A stretch of DNA of 64,000 nt from positions 1,803,001 through 1,867,000 of the forward strand of contig NZ_JMKS01000003.1 of assembly GCF_000685865.1 (NCBI RefSeq), given 5' to 3'. Made by a program: the position numbers and the translations under genes. The notes under the pieces are model-generated. The model was not told where the DNA came from and did no database searches. It was given only the letters and a program-made list of their open reading frames with translations. Positions within the stretch are counted from its first letter, which is position 1; the number at the start of each line of letters is the position of its first letter. The stretch comes from Exiguobacterium antarcticum DSM 14480. GTDB taxonomy: Bacteria > Bacillota > Bacilli > Exiguobacteriales > Exiguobacteriaceae. Shown here piece by piece: positions 51,785 through 60,644 of the stretch.

Positions 51785-53887
51785 ATGGAAACCAAAACAG
51801 AACGACTTCACGTGACCGGAATTGATTGTGCCAACTGTGCAGCCAAAGTCGAACGTGGTGTTTCGAACGTCAACGGCATCGAGCAAGCCAATTTAGATTT
51901 TGCCGGGCAAAAACTGTATCTGACGTATGAAAAAGAAGCAATACTCGACGATACCTATCGTGCGGTCGTCAATCGAGTCCGGGAACTGGAACCAAATGTC
52001 GTGCTCACGCGACCGGATGCACCAGACGGCGAGGACGATCACGGTCATCACCATGATCACGGACCATTCCTGAATAAAACGAAAAAAATTCAATATGGTG
52101 TGGGTCTGCTTTCCTTCGCCGGGGCTTATCTGGTCCCGGGATCAATTGACCTTCTATTTTTTGCGATTGCGTACTTGTTGATCGGATGGGAAGTCTTGCG
52201 AACGGCCGTCCGGAACATACGACACGGACAGATTTTTGATGAGAACTTCCTGATGTTCATTGCGACGATCGGTGCGTTTTTGATTGGCGAATATCCGGAA
52301 GCCGTCGCCGTGATGCTGTTTTATCAAATCGGTGAGTTTTTCCAACATCGTGCGGTGGATCAATCCCGGAAATCGATTGCTGAACTGATGGACATTCGCC
52401 CGGATGTCGCGACGCTTGTAGACGGACGACAAGTCCGGCCGGACCAAGTGATGATTGGTCAACGGATTCTCGTCCGGGCAGGTGAAAAAATCCCTTTAGA
52501 TGGGACAGTCCTTGAAGGAGAAGCCTTCATCGACACAACCGCCCTGACCGGCGAGTCGGTCCCGCGACGGGTCCGACCGGCCGATCCGATTTTAGCCGGG
52601 ACGATCAATACAGATGGACACCTGTTGATTCAAGTCGACCGCCGGTATGGTGAGTCAACGGTTGCTAAAATTCTTGATTTAGTGGAAAATGCATCGCGTC
52701 ATAAAGCACCAACGGAAAAATTCATCACCCGCTTCGCGCGTGTCTACACACCTGTCGTCGTTGTGATTGCAACATTGCTCGCGGTCGTGCCACCACTCCT
52801 GATCAGCGGGGCGATATGGGGGGACTGGATTTACCGGGCACTTGTCTTCCTGGTCATCAGCTGTCCGTGTGCGCTTGTCATTTCGATTCCGTTAGGATTC
52901 TTCAGCGGGATTGGTGCTGCTTCAAAACGGGGGATTCTCGTTAAAGGAGGCAATCACCTTGAAGCGTTGCAACAGCTGGATACGGTTGTGTTCGATAAAA
53001 CCGGGACACTGACAGAAGGTGTGTTTGAAGTCGTCGAACTGCGTCCGGTAAGTGGATCGGACGAAGAACTGTTGCAGGCGGCTGCGACGGTCGAACAACA
53101 CTCGAATCATCCGATTGCGAAATCCATCCAACGCCTGTACGCGACACGTGGTGTCGTCACAGTGAAGGGACAAGATTACCGGGAAGTAGCCGGATCCGGT
53201 GTCACCGGACGGTTTGGAACGGATCAGATGGAGGCGGGGAACGCCCGTTGGTTCAAGGAATTGGGCTTTACGCCGCTTGATCAGACGGAAGACGGGACGT
53301 ATGTCCATGTTGCCAAAAACGGAACGTACCTCGGGTTTATCCGGATTGCGGACCGGATTAAATCCAGCACGGTTGACGCCTTACAGGATCTAAAAAAACT
53401 GGGTGTCCGTCGAACGGTCATGTTGACCGGCGACCGGCAGGAGACGGCACAACGAATCGGTCAACAGATTGGCATCGATCAGATCGAAGCGGAACTTTTA
53501 CCGAATCAAAAAGTCGAACAGCTGGAAGCGATCTTGCGACAAGCAAAAGGGAAAGTCGCGTTCGTCGGAGACGGCATCAACGACGCACCGGTTCTGACAC
53601 GGGCAGATGTCGGTATCGCGATGGGCGGACTCGGAAGTGACGTCGCGATTGAAGCGGCAGATGTCGTCTTAATGACGGATGAACCGAAGCAACTCGTGGA
53701 AGCAATCCACGTCGCGCGTGCCACCCGGAAAATCGTCTATCAGAACATCATCTTTGCACTCGGTGTCAAAGGAGTTTTCTTACTCCTCGGCGCCTTCGGG
53801 ATTGCGACGATGTGGGAAGCGGTCTTTGCGGACGTCGGTGTGACCGTTCTTGCTGTCTTGAATGCGATGCGGATTTTACGGAAATAA
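51785..53887 (+). CDS. cadA: Cd2+/Zn2+-exporting P1B-type ATPase
   Basis: A 700-residue heavy-metal ATPase. It has an N-terminal metal-binding domain (GIDCANCA), then a His/Asp-rich linker (DDHGHHHDHG), eight membrane spans, the TGES actuator motif and the CPCAL transport site. DKTGTLT holds the phosphorylated Asp and SNHPIAKS the nucleotide-site HP. The CPC site and His-rich linker favour Zn/Cd/Pb over copper. ATG at 51785 follows GAGGTGAG. A CadC-like operator precedes it. Confidence 0.94.
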   Translation: METKTERLHVTGIDCANCAAKVERGVSNVNGIEQANLDFAGQKLYLTYEKEAILDDTYRAVVNRVRELEPNVVLTRPDAPDGEDDHGHHHDHGPFLNKTKKIQYGVGLLSFAGAYLVPGSIDLLFFAIAYLLIGWEVLRTAVRNIRHGQIFDENFLMFIATIGAFLIGEYPEAVAVMLFYQIGEFFQHRAVDQSRKSIAELMDIRPDVATLVDGRQVRPDQVMIGQRILVRAGEKIPLDGTVLEGEAFIDTTALTGESVPRRVRPADPILAGTINTDGHLLIQVDRRYGESTVAKILDLVENASRHKAPTEKFITRFARVYTPVVVVIATLLAVVPPLLISGAIWGDWIYRALVFLVISCPCALVISIPLGFFSGIGAASKRGILVKGGNHLEALQQLDTVVFDKTGTLTEGVFEVVELRPVSGSDEELLQAAATVEQHSNHPIAKSIQRLYATRGVVTVKGQDYREVAGSGVTGRFGTDQMEAGNARWFKELGFTPLDQTEDGTYVHVAKNGTYLGFIRIADRIKSSTVDALQDLKKLGVRRTVMLTGDRQETAQRIGQQIGIDQIEAELLPNQKVEQLEAILRQAKGKVAFVGDGINDAPVLTRADVGIAMGGLGSDVAIEAADVVLMTDEPKQLVEAIHVARATRKIVYQNIIFALGVKGVFLLLGAFGIATMWEAVFADVGVTVLAVLNAMRILRK

Positions 53888-53899
53888 CAATGGACATGC

Positions 53900-53938
53900 A
53901 ATAAGACCTCTCCCGTGTCTCACAGGAGAGGTCTTATT
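53900..53938. terminator. Bidirectional terminator
   Basis: AATAAGACCTCTCC (53900-53913) pairs perfectly with GGAGAGGTCTTATT (53925-53938). It lies between the converging metal ATPase and ZIP genes. Confidence 0.85.
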
Positions 53939-53957
53939 CGTTTGCTGTAATACTACA

Positions 53958-54770
53958 TTATCCGAGTGCGACGTCCAAAATCATCATGACGGTGAAACCG
54001 ACCATCAGACCAAGTGTTGCCAAGTCTGAGCCGTTTTCAGCCTGCGATTCGGGAATCAATTCTTCGACGACGACGAAAATCATCGCACCGGCGGCAAACG
54101 CCAGGGCATATGGTAAGAGCGGCTGGATGAAGAAGACAGCGGCCGCCCCGACCATGGCGGCAATCGGTTCGACGATCGCCGACAATTGTCCGTAGTTAAA
54201 GGCACGCCGGCGTGACATCCCTTCACCACGGAGCGGAATCGACAAGGCTGCCCCTTCCGGCATGTTTTGAATCCCGATCCCAAGTGCGAGTGTCAAGGCG
54301 CCGGCGACTGTCGCCCCGTCCATGTTGAGCGCTGCTGCACCAAAGGCAACACCAATCGCTAAACCTTCCGGGATGTTGTGTAAAGTAATCGCGAGAAACA
54401 ACAGCGTTGTCTTTTTCAGACCGGTCGACGGACCTTCGGCTGTTTCGAGCGGAGCGGATAAATGCAGGTGGGGAGTTACGAAATCCAGGAGGCGGACAAA
54501 AAAACCACCTGCCAGGAAACCGATTGCGGCCGGCAACCAGGCAATTCCACCATCATTTTCCGTAAATTCAATTGCCGGGGCGAGCAATGACCAAAACGAA
54601 GCCGCAATCATAACACCGGCGGCAAAGCCGAGCATCATATTCATGACCCGTTTTTCAATCGTCGTAAAGACGAGGACAAGTGCGGCTCCGAGTGCCGTCA
54701 ATCCCCAAGTCATCATGCCGGCAAGCAACGCTTGCACGACGACCGGAAGTCCGGTAAACCATTCCATCAT
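53958..54770 (-). CDS. ZIP-family metal transporter (ZupT type)
   Basis: A 270-residue divalent-metal importer with eight spans. The central binding motifs are LAITLHNIPEGLAIG and GIGIQNMPEGAALS, the two halves of the ZIP metal site. A histidine-containing loop (PHLHLS) lies between spans three and four. The start at ATG 54770 follows GAAGGA; the in-frame TTG at 54791 lies before that site. It converges with the metal-export ATPase gene, so import and export of zinc-like metals sit side by side. Confidence 0.92.
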   Translation of the reverse strand: MMEWFTGLPVVVQALLAGMMTWGLTALGAALVLVFTTIEKRVMNMMLGFAAGVMIAASFWSLLAPAIEFTENDGGIAWLPAAIGFLAGGFFVRLLDFVTPHLHLSAPLETAEGPSTGLKKTTLLFLAITLHNIPEGLAIGVAFGAAALNMDGATVAGALTLALGIGIQNMPEGAALSIPLRGEGMSRRRAFNYGQLSAIVEPIAAMVGAAAVFFIQPLLPYALAFAAGAMIFVVVEELIPESQAENGSDLATLGLMVGFTVMMILDVALG

Positions 54771-54839
54771 ACCAATCAATCCTTCTTTCAATGCTAATTC
54801 GTAAGATAAGTGCGTAAGATACAGCAGCTTCTGTCTCTT

Positions 54840-55169
54840 CTACCCGTTTTCAATCCGAATGATTCGTCCGAGCGGAATCTCGATCCGTGATAATCCACGC
54901 AATATGAGATAGGCACGTTCACGATGCACCTGCTCGATGAACCCGGAGGTCGTGACATAGCCTCTTTCACTATAATACGTGATTTCAAGCTCGGTTCCTT
55001 CTATTAATGCTTGTTCAAGTAAGAACTGCCAGGGATACTGCAATTGTTCATCGATGATTGGAAGATCGATTTGATGGTTTTCAAGATAATAGGCTTTGAG
55101 AAGTTGAATGTGTTCCGGCATCAGAAAGGGAAGCCATTTGAGGTCTCCACGATCATGATAACGTGTCAT
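54840..55169 (-). CDS. YolD-like protein
   Basis: A 109-residue YolD-family protein (DRGDLKWLPFLMPEHIQLL start, then GLSRIEIPLGRIIRI end). GGGAGGTGACC precedes ATG 55169; the longer frame upstream lies inside the polymerase gene. It overlaps the end of uvrX by 17 bases. YolD proteins are encoded with Y-family polymerases in SOS operons and may act as an accessory or UmuD-like partner. Confidence 0.88.
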   Translation of the reverse strand: MTRYHDRGDLKWLPFLMPEHIQLLKAYYLENHQIDLPIIDEQLQYPWQFLLEQALIEGTELEITYYSERGYVTTSGFIEQVHRERAYLILRGLSRIEIPLGRIIRIENG

Positions 55170-56478
55170 GCTGGTCACCTCCCGGATGGCCGCCGACGAA
55201 CCGGAGCCGGCGTTTTGCGACACTTGTATCGAGGAAGGACACAGCGAGCCGGATCGTTCCTTTTCCGTAACGTAAATTGACGTGGTCGATGGCTTTTAAC
55301 AAGCGCTTTCTGCGCCAGACCTTTGTATTGTCTTCAAATAAGGACAACTGAAGTGTTCCCTGATCCGGAGTGAGTTGCCCGAGGGCGACCGATAAAAAGC
55401 GGACCGGTTCACCGTCGAGCCAATTCGGTTCGAACAATTGGAGGACGTAACGCAACAACAGCCGTTCATCAGATGTCGGATAAGGCAGGCGGAGCTGTTT
55501 CGAAAAGCCGTCCCGGGTGACATGGCGGGAGTAGCGAACGCCGAGATGCACCGTCCAACCGACTTGATTAGAAAAACGGACCCGTGCCGCGACATCGCCT
55601 GCTAATTCGGCCAGAACTAAACGAATCTGTTCGTACTGGTAATAATCGCGCATCAAGGTCACTCCATGTCCGATTGTTCTTTTGGTATCCGGCGCAGTCT
55701 GGAATAAGGTCATCGGATCAATGATGGTCGGAGAACTGTCGATTCCCCAGGAATGGTGCCAAAGTTCTGCCCCGAGGACTCCAAACCGTTCGTGTAAGTC
55801 TTCAACCCGTGCTGCGGCCAGGTCACCAATGGTGTTGATCCCCATTACCGACAAGTGTTGCTCCATCATCCGTCCGACTCCCCACATCTTGCGAACCGGA
55901 AAATCATGCAACAACCGGGAGACATCTGCATAACCGCATTGTGCGATGCCTTCACGTTTTCCACGTAAATCGAGCACCAGTTTTGCGATGACGTTGTTCG
56001 GACCGATGCCGATCCGGACCGGAATGCCGGTCTGTTGCCAAATCGCTGTCTGGATTTTTTGAGCCGTTTCAACATCTGATCCAAAAAGCCGTTCCGTTCC
56101 GGTCATGTCGATAAAATTTTCGTCAATTGAATAGATCCGGATCGCATCGGGCGGGGCAAACTGATGCAAGACATCCAATACTTCAATTGATGTTTTCATA
56201 TATGCGAGCATCCGCGGTTCAACGAGCATAATCTGCTTTCGCTCCCGATAAGGCAATTGTTCAATCTGATAGAGTCGACTGGCGGTCTTGATTCCGAGTT
56301 GTTTTAAGGCAGGGCTGGCTGCGAGGACAACGGATCCGGAGCGGGTCAAGTCCGATACGACAGCAAGTTTTGTCGTCAAGGGAGGCAAATTTCGATAACG
56401 GCATTCACAACTGGCATAAAAAGAGACACTGTCGACACAAAAGATCCGTCGATCGGGAAAAGAGATAGTCAGGTTCAT
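55153..56478 (-). CDS. uvrX: Y-family DNA polymerase, UvrX type
   Basis: A 441-residue translesion polymerase of the Gram-positive UvrX/DinB group. The catalytic metal Asp is in FCVDSVSFYASCE and the second acidic pair in YSIDENFID. KRTIGHGVTLMRDY marks the little-finger region. The C-terminal portion carries a region that may contact the clamp (LQLSLFEDN). CAAGGAGAG precedes ATG 56478. A consensus LexA box lies at its promoter, so it is part of the SOS response. Confidence 0.93.
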   Translation of the reverse strand: MNLTISFPDRRIFCVDSVSFYASCECRYRNLPPLTTKLAVVSDLTRSGSVVLAASPALKQLGIKTASRLYQIEQLPYRERKQIMLVEPRMLAYMKTSIEVLDVLHQFAPPDAIRIYSIDENFIDMTGTERLFGSDVETAQKIQTAIWQQTGIPVRIGIGPNNVIAKLVLDLRGKREGIAQCGYADVSRLLHDFPVRKMWGVGRMMEQHLSVMGINTIGDLAAARVEDLHERFGVLGAELWHHSWGIDSSPTIIDPMTLFQTAPDTKRTIGHGVTLMRDYYQYEQIRLVLAELAGDVAARVRFSNQVGWTVHLGVRYSRHVTRDGFSKQLRLPYPTSDERLLLRYVLQLFEPNWLDGEPVRFLSVALGQLTPDQGTLQLSLFEDNTKVWRRKRLLKAIDHVNLRYGKGTIRLAVSFLDTSVAKRRLRFVGGHPGGDQHDTLS

Positions 56479-56502
56479 CGGAAACTCTCCTTGGTACATA
56501 AA

Positions 56503-56516
56503 AGAACATTTGTTCT
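56503..56516. promoter_or_regulatory. LexA (DinR) box upstream of uvrX
   Basis: AGAACATTTGTTCT fits the Gram-positive LexA consensus CGAACNNNNGTTCG, with only the outermost C/G changed to A/T. It lies just downstream of the uvrX -10 element. Confidence 0.85.
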
Positions 56517-56529
56517 TGTTTTTGATTTG

Positions 56530-56557
56530 ACTATATCATGGTCTCAGTCGGTCTCAA
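56530..56557 (-). promoter_or_regulatory. uvrX promoter
   Basis: On the minus strand -35 TTGAGA (56557-56552), a 16-bp spacer and -10 TATAGT (56535-56530). The LexA box begins about 14 bases after the -10, over the start region. Confidence 0.65.
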
Positions 56558-56637
56558 ATCAAAAAACCAAAAAAAGAGTCAATCTTTGCTACACTGAGAA
56601 AGATGAAAGTGATGTAGAAGGAAAGAAGGGGAAGTAC

Positions 56638-57285
56638 GTGAAAAAACAAATCATTCAATTACCCGAGTTACCGCACCAGCTGACACCGGAAACCTTTGCG
56701 GATGTCGAAATCGATGATCCGTATCTGTATCAAACGTTGTATGAAAAAGAGACATTACCGGTCGAGTTGACAGAACGGCTCGACGTCAATCAAGTCTGTT
56801 TTCGAAATGTCTCGTTTGCGGGACTGGTTTTTGAACGGGCTTCATTTGAAAATGTCCGCTTTGAACAATGTGACTTGACGGGGTGTCAGTTCCAGGACAG
56901 TCGTTTTCACCGGGTCGTTTTTGAGGATTGTCGCCTGACCGGAATTCACTTTGAATCGAATACGGTTGATCATGTGACGATCAAAAACTGTCAGGCCAAT
57001 TATGCCCAACTGATTCGGACAGCGTTACGTCACGTCGCACTGGAGCAGACGACGATGCGGGAAAGTCATTTCTTTGAAATGAAGCCAACCGATTTCCGGC
57101 TGCATGAAGTTGATTTGTCGGAAAGTCAATGGGTCGAGACGGCATTAAAAGGACTGGATCTGCGGCAAGCCGACCTGTCCGGAATCACGATTGATCCACG
57201 TTTCTTACCAGGTGCTATCGTTACGGAAAGCCAGGCCATCACGTTTGCCCGGTTACTCGGACTCGTCATTCCAAGTCATGATTAA
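56638..57285 (+). CDS. Pentapeptide-repeat protein
   Basis: A 215-residue protein with a helical N-terminal region of about 50 residues, then pentapeptide repeats (A/C)(D/N)(L/F)xx from about residue 55 (RNVSFAGLVFERASFENVRFEQCDLTGCQF) to near the end. This gives a right-handed quadrilateral beta helix. GTG at 56638 follows AAGAAGGGG. Size and fold recall the Qnr/MfpA group that shields gyrase, but many pentapeptide proteins have other or unknown roles, so no activity is assigned. It diverges from the SOS-controlled uvrX. Confidence 0.82.
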   Translation: MKKQIIQLPELPHQLTPETFADVEIDDPYLYQTLYEKETLPVELTERLDVNQVCFRNVSFAGLVFERASFENVRFEQCDLTGCQFQDSRFHRVVFEDCRLTGIHFESNTVDHVTIKNCQANYAQLIRTALRHVALEQTTMRESHFFEMKPTDFRLHEVDLSESQWVETALKGLDLRQADLSGITIDPRFLPGAIVTESQAITFARLLGLVIPSHD

Positions 57286-57296
57286 CGATCAAAAAA

Positions 57297-57344
57297 AAAC
57301 GAAGTTCACTGTCCCGAATACTACCGGGATAGTGAACTTCGTTT
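57297..57344. terminator. Bidirectional terminator
   Basis: AAACGAAGTTCACT pairs with AGTGAACTTCGTTT around an inner CCCG/CGGG pair, between convergent genes. Confidence 0.88.
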
Positions 57345-57347
57345 CGT

Positions 57348-58103
57348 TTAGAGGGAAATGGTTTCGCCGTCATCTGGAATGAGGAAATGAGCGGATAAAT
57401 GATGGGCAGCCAAGAAATCAGCAATCATATCACGACGCAGAAGACAATGATTGACGGATTCGAGGTGCGAGACGATGATTGTCGACTCAGCAGCTGCTTG
57501 ATGAACGGCGAGTAAATCGCGCTGGGACATCGTAATCGGTTCTCCGGTCAAGAATTGTGCCGCACCACTGTTGACGACGATGATGTCGGGTGCATGTTGT
57601 TCGATCGCAGTCGCGACGTCATCACACCAAATCGTGTCACCGGTGATATAGAGTGTCGGTTCGTCGGGATGCGTCAAGACGATACCGGAAACGGTACCCA
57701 TCCGTTGGCCGATTTCTCCAACGCCGTGTTGACCCGATGTATGAGAGACGCGGATATCGCCGAGCGTCAATCCATTCTCAAACGACGAGACGTTCGTGAA
57801 TCCGGCTTCGCGGATCGTGGCAACGTCCGCCTCATTTTGCGCATAAAGCGGGATTTGTTTCGGCAAAACCTTTTTGGCCGTCTCATCAAAGTGGTCGGCA
57901 TGCAGATGGGTGACGAAAATTGCGTCCGGATCGAGTAACGTCGAGACATCGACCGGTAAGTCGACGAGCGGGTTCGGAACGGCATTGGGTGTTTGCCCAA
58001 ACGGCGGCAAGGTTCCTTTTTCACCGAGAAACGGATCGATTAAAAATACTTGATTGGCATAAGTGACGACGAGGGTTGCATTACGAATCTGTTGAATATC
58101 CAC
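57348..58103 (-). CDS. MBL-fold metal-dependent hydrolase (UlaG-like)
   Basis: A 251-residue beta-lactamase-fold hydrolase with the zinc motif THLHADHFD near residue 65 and TSGQHGVGEIG in the middle. Later ligands are ITGDTIWCDD and VSHLESVNHC. It resembles the UlaG-like lactonase/UPF0173 branch. The substrate is unknown. It is a single gene with its own terminator. Confidence 0.85.
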   Translation of the reverse strand: MDIQQIRNATLVVTYANQVFLIDPFLGEKGTLPPFGQTPNAVPNPLVDLPVDVSTLLDPDAIFVTHLHADHFDETAKKVLPKQIPLYAQNEADVATIREAGFTNVSSFENGLTLGDIRVSHTSGQHGVGEIGQRMGTVSGIVLTHPDEPTLYITGDTIWCDDVATAIEQHAPDIIVVNSGAAQFLTGEPITMSQRDLLAVHQAAAESTIIVSHLESVNHCLLRRDMIADFLAAHHLSAHFLIPDDGETISL

Positions 58104-58171
58104 GGGCAGTCTTCCTTTCGGGTTGGGAATGTGTCAGTGTTCGTTCATTTCCCATTCAGACGCCGTGTTAA

Positions 58172-58681
58172 TCATATTTGATCGTCAATCGTCTTTGAAA
58201 GTACCTTTTCCATCGCCAGAACATCAACATAATACCCATTGAGCATTCCTTGTTCCTTAAATGTCCCGACGATCCGGAAGCCGGACCGGATATAGAGTTT
58301 TTGACCGAGTTTATTAAACGGGAAGGTAAACAGGATCAATTTATGGAATCCCTGCGTGATCGCGTGTTCCTCGATGATCCGTAAGAGCTGTCGTCCGATG
58401 CCTTGACCGCGGTGGGTCCGGGTGATGTAGACAGACAGTTCACCGACGGATTGATAGACCGGACGCGGATTGTACGGGTCAAGCGAGATGAAGCCAAGAA
58501 TCGTCGTTCCTTCATACGCCACAAACCCGGCATAACGTGTCGTTCGTTCCTGATACCAGTCTTCCATGAAAGATAATTCCTTGGTATCCGTTTCAAGCGT
58601 CGCAATCCGATCTTCGATGCCTTCGTTATAGATGGCGAGGATGTCTTTCAAATCAGCTTCTTGGACAGGGCGAATCATCAT
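58172..58681 (-). CDS. GNAT acetyltransferase, phosphinothricin-type
   Basis: A 169-residue GNAT protein whose layout (IRPVQEADLKDILAIYNEGIEDRIATLET, then GELSVYITRTHRGQGIGRQLL and the LYIRSGFRIVGTFKEQG end) follows the phosphinothricin/methionine-sulfone acetyltransferase group. The acetyl-CoA loop is RGQGIG. GGAGG lies 8 nt before ATG 58681. Acceptor specificity is inferred only from family similarity. Confidence 0.87.
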   Translation of the reverse strand: MMIRPVQEADLKDILAIYNEGIEDRIATLETDTKELSFMEDWYQERTTRYAGFVAYEGTTILGFISLDPYNPRPVYQSVGELSVYITRTHRGQGIGRQLLRIIEEHAITQGFHKLILFTFPFNKLGQKLYIRSGFRIVGTFKEQGMLNGYYVDVLAMEKVLSKTIDDQI

Positions 58682-58761
58682 ACACGTGACCTCCAGTTCA
58701 AATGAGTCTTTTCTTCATTATATAGGAGGAAACGGAAACAAGCGGTATGTTTGTAGGATAG

Positions 58762-58800
58762 AAAAAAACAGACAGCCGGATAAACCGGACCATCTGTTTT
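58762..58800 (-). terminator. Terminator after mtnD
   Basis: On the minus strand AAACAGA-TGG-TCCGG pairs with CCGG-CTG-TCTGTTTT, followed by T residues. It ends the mtnWXBD operon. Confidence 0.85.
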
Positions 58801-58812
58801 CAGGAGAATGCT

Positions 58813-59352
58813 TTAGTTAGTTGTTTCAATTGGATCTTTTTCATAAATCGGCACCCACCCGTCCGTCGTCACGAAAATCCGCACGGCAACGACTTGACGG
58901 TCGTCCTGGAGCGTGAAGTAATGACGGGTGTTGACTGGGACGGAAATCAAATCACCCGGATTCAACTCAATGTTGTAATAGCCGACTTCGTCATCCTGGA
59001 TGGCAAAAACACCGTGACCGCTGACGATGAACCGGACTTCGTCATCCGTGTGATGGTGTTCTTTCTGGAAGTTGACGAGCAACTCATCCAAGTTCGGTGT
59101 TGCGTCAGACAGGGAGATGATATCAGCCGTCTGATAACCGCGACGTTCCGAGACATCCGTGATTTCCGGTTGGAACGTACCGAGAATCGTTTGTTTGTCC
59201 GCATCCGTCAACGTGTACGTGTCGACCAGTTCCGCTGGGAGTTTCGTGACATCCCATTGTTCATACAAGACGCCGCGTGAAGCCAGAAACGCAGACACCT
59301 CGTTTTGATCCGTATACCGTTCGTTTGTTTTTTGGAAAAGTACTGTTGCCAT
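58813..59352 (-). CDS. mtnD: Acireductone dioxygenase
   Basis: A 179-residue cupin. The metal site is EHHHTDDEVRF, with a second His in NTRHYFTL, giving the His-His-Glu-His set. With Fe2+ it yields the methionine precursor 2-keto-4-methylthiobutyrate. It is last in the operon mtnW-X-B-D and reads from AAGGAGG. It catalyses the final oxidative step before transamination to methionine. Confidence 0.95.
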   Translation of the reverse strand: MATVLFQKTNERYTDQNEVSAFLASRGVLYEQWDVTKLPAELVDTYTLTDADKQTILGTFQPEITDVSERRGYQTADIISLSDATPNLDELLVNFQKEHHHTDDEVRFIVSGHGVFAIQDDEVGYYNIELNPGDLISVPVNTRHYFTLQDDRQVVAVRIFVTTDGWVPIYEKDPIETTN

Positions 59353-59367
59353 TGTAAATTCCTCCTT

Positions 59368-59988
59368 TTAATGAATCGCCTGTCGGCACGTTTGTAGTTT
59401 TAAGGTGTAACTGAACAAAAACTCGAATGCTTCCAACTGTTTTTTGGCTTCAAAGGCAGTCGGTGCCCAGACAGTGATGCCGTGATTGCGGATCAGGACG
59501 GCGCCGCTCTCGGCATGCACATGCGCTGCAAAGGCAGCGGCAAGTGTCGGAATGTCTGCATAGTTCGGGATAATCGGCACACGGACTTCCGCATTTTCTT
59601 CCCAAAGGCCGAGTGCTTTGATGATTTCCTGACCGGCAAACCGAATCTCGCCTTGGTCCCCGTACAGTTCCGAAATGACATTGTTGTCGATCGTGTGGAC
59701 GTGAAGGGAACACCCGGCAGTCGTTCGGTTGAAGACCTCGACGTGGAGCAAGGTTTCGGCAGAGGGACGACCCGTCTGTTCGCCGATCAGTTGACCGGAC
59801 GCGTCGACATGGACGAAGTCGTCCGGTGTATCCTGCCGTTTGTCCTTACCGCTTGCCGTCACGAGAAATTCAGTCGGTTGATCGGCTGTCCGGATGGCGA
59901 GGTTACCGCTCGTACCGGGAAACCAGTCGCGTGCGGCGAACTCCTGTTTAATGGCACGTAATTCTTCGTATCGTTTCAAGAATGTCAT
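59368..59988 (-). CDS. mtnB: Methylthioribulose-1-phosphate dehydratase
   Basis: A 206-residue class II aldolase-fold enzyme with the zinc histidines in LHVHTID and [29 protein letters not shown] lies near the N-terminus. It dehydrates 5-methylthioribulose-1-phosphate to the diketone used by MtnW. The ATG overlaps the mtnX stop by four bases and follows GGAGGTG. Confidence 0.94.
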   Translation of the reverse strand: MTFLKRYEELRAIKQEFAARDWFPGTSGNLAIRTADQPTEFLVTASGKDKRQDTPDDFVHVDASGQLIGEQTGRPSAETLLHVEVFNRTTAGCSLHVHTIDNNVISELYGDQGEIRFAGQEIIKALGLWEENAEVRVPIIPNYADIPTLAAAFAAHVHAESGAVLIRNHGITVWAPTAFEAKKQLEAFEFLFSYTLKLQTCRQAIH

Positions 59989-60644
59989 GCGTACACCTCC
60001 GTTGTCTGTAAGTGTTCGACGATGTCATAAAACGTTTCAAACGGTGTATAGGGAATACCGTGTTGTTCACACAGTGTAATCAGATAGTCCCGGGCATAGA
60101 CGTGGTCAGCTTGTTTCGCCAGTTCGAAATCCGTCACGGAGTCACCGATGGCGATGATCGTGTCACCGTCCTGCTTGAGCTTTCGGGCAATCGACGTTTT
60201 ACAACACCCGCATTGATTGTTGCATGCCGCATCGCAAGCGTGTGGCCATTCAATCCGAATCGTCTCTTCGCTAAAGTCACTGCCGTTGCAATAAATCGCT
60301 TCATCTGTCAGTAATCCTTTAAGAATGGGTTGGACAAAAAAGTCGATTCCGCCGCTGACGATCGCAAAGTCGATCCTGTTCGATTTGGCAAAGGCGAGTA
60401 AGGTCTTAAAGCCGGGACGAATGACAGCCCGCTGTTCCAAAAAATCAACATAGTCTTGTTTCCGGTCTGACGGAAGCAGCCGAAACATCTGTCCGACGCC
60501 GGACTGGATCGAAAGGGACCGGTCGAGCACACCTTTTTTCAACGGCTCAAAAGCTGCCGGTGGAGCAAATTCTTTCATCAACGCGATGATGTTGTCGTGT
60601 TCCGTCACCGTGCCGTCGAAGTCACATAAAATCCGGATCGTCAT
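59985..60644 (-). CDS. mtnX: 2-hydroxy-3-keto-5-methylthiopentenyl-1-phosphate phosphatase
   Basis: A 219-residue HAD-superfamily phosphatase. Motif I is [10 protein letters not shown] (nucleophile Asp), and [14 protein letters not shown] is the acidic motif IV. A Cys-rich segment ([12 protein letters not shown]) lies near residue 150. It removes phosphate from the enol product of MtnW. ATG 60644 overlaps the mtnW stop and follows GGGGGATC. Separate MtnW/MtnX enzymes replace the fused MtnC of proteobacteria. Confidence 0.94.
   Translation of the reverse strand: MTIRILCDFDGTVTEHDNIIALMKEFAPPAAFEPLKKGVLDRSLSIQSGVGQMFRLLPSDRKQDYVDFLEQRAVIRPGFKTLLAFAKSNRIDFAIVSGGIDFFVQPILKGLLTDEAIYCNGSDFSEETIRIEWPHACDAACNNQCGCCKTSIARKLKQDGDTIIAIGDSVTDFELAKQADHVYARDYLITLCEQHGIPYTPFETFYDIVEHLQTTEVYA

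Noticed and set aside
55296-55312. cre-like AAGCGCTTTCT within uvrX
   Set aside because: It is inside the coding region far from a promoter, and an SOS gene is not an expected CcpA target.
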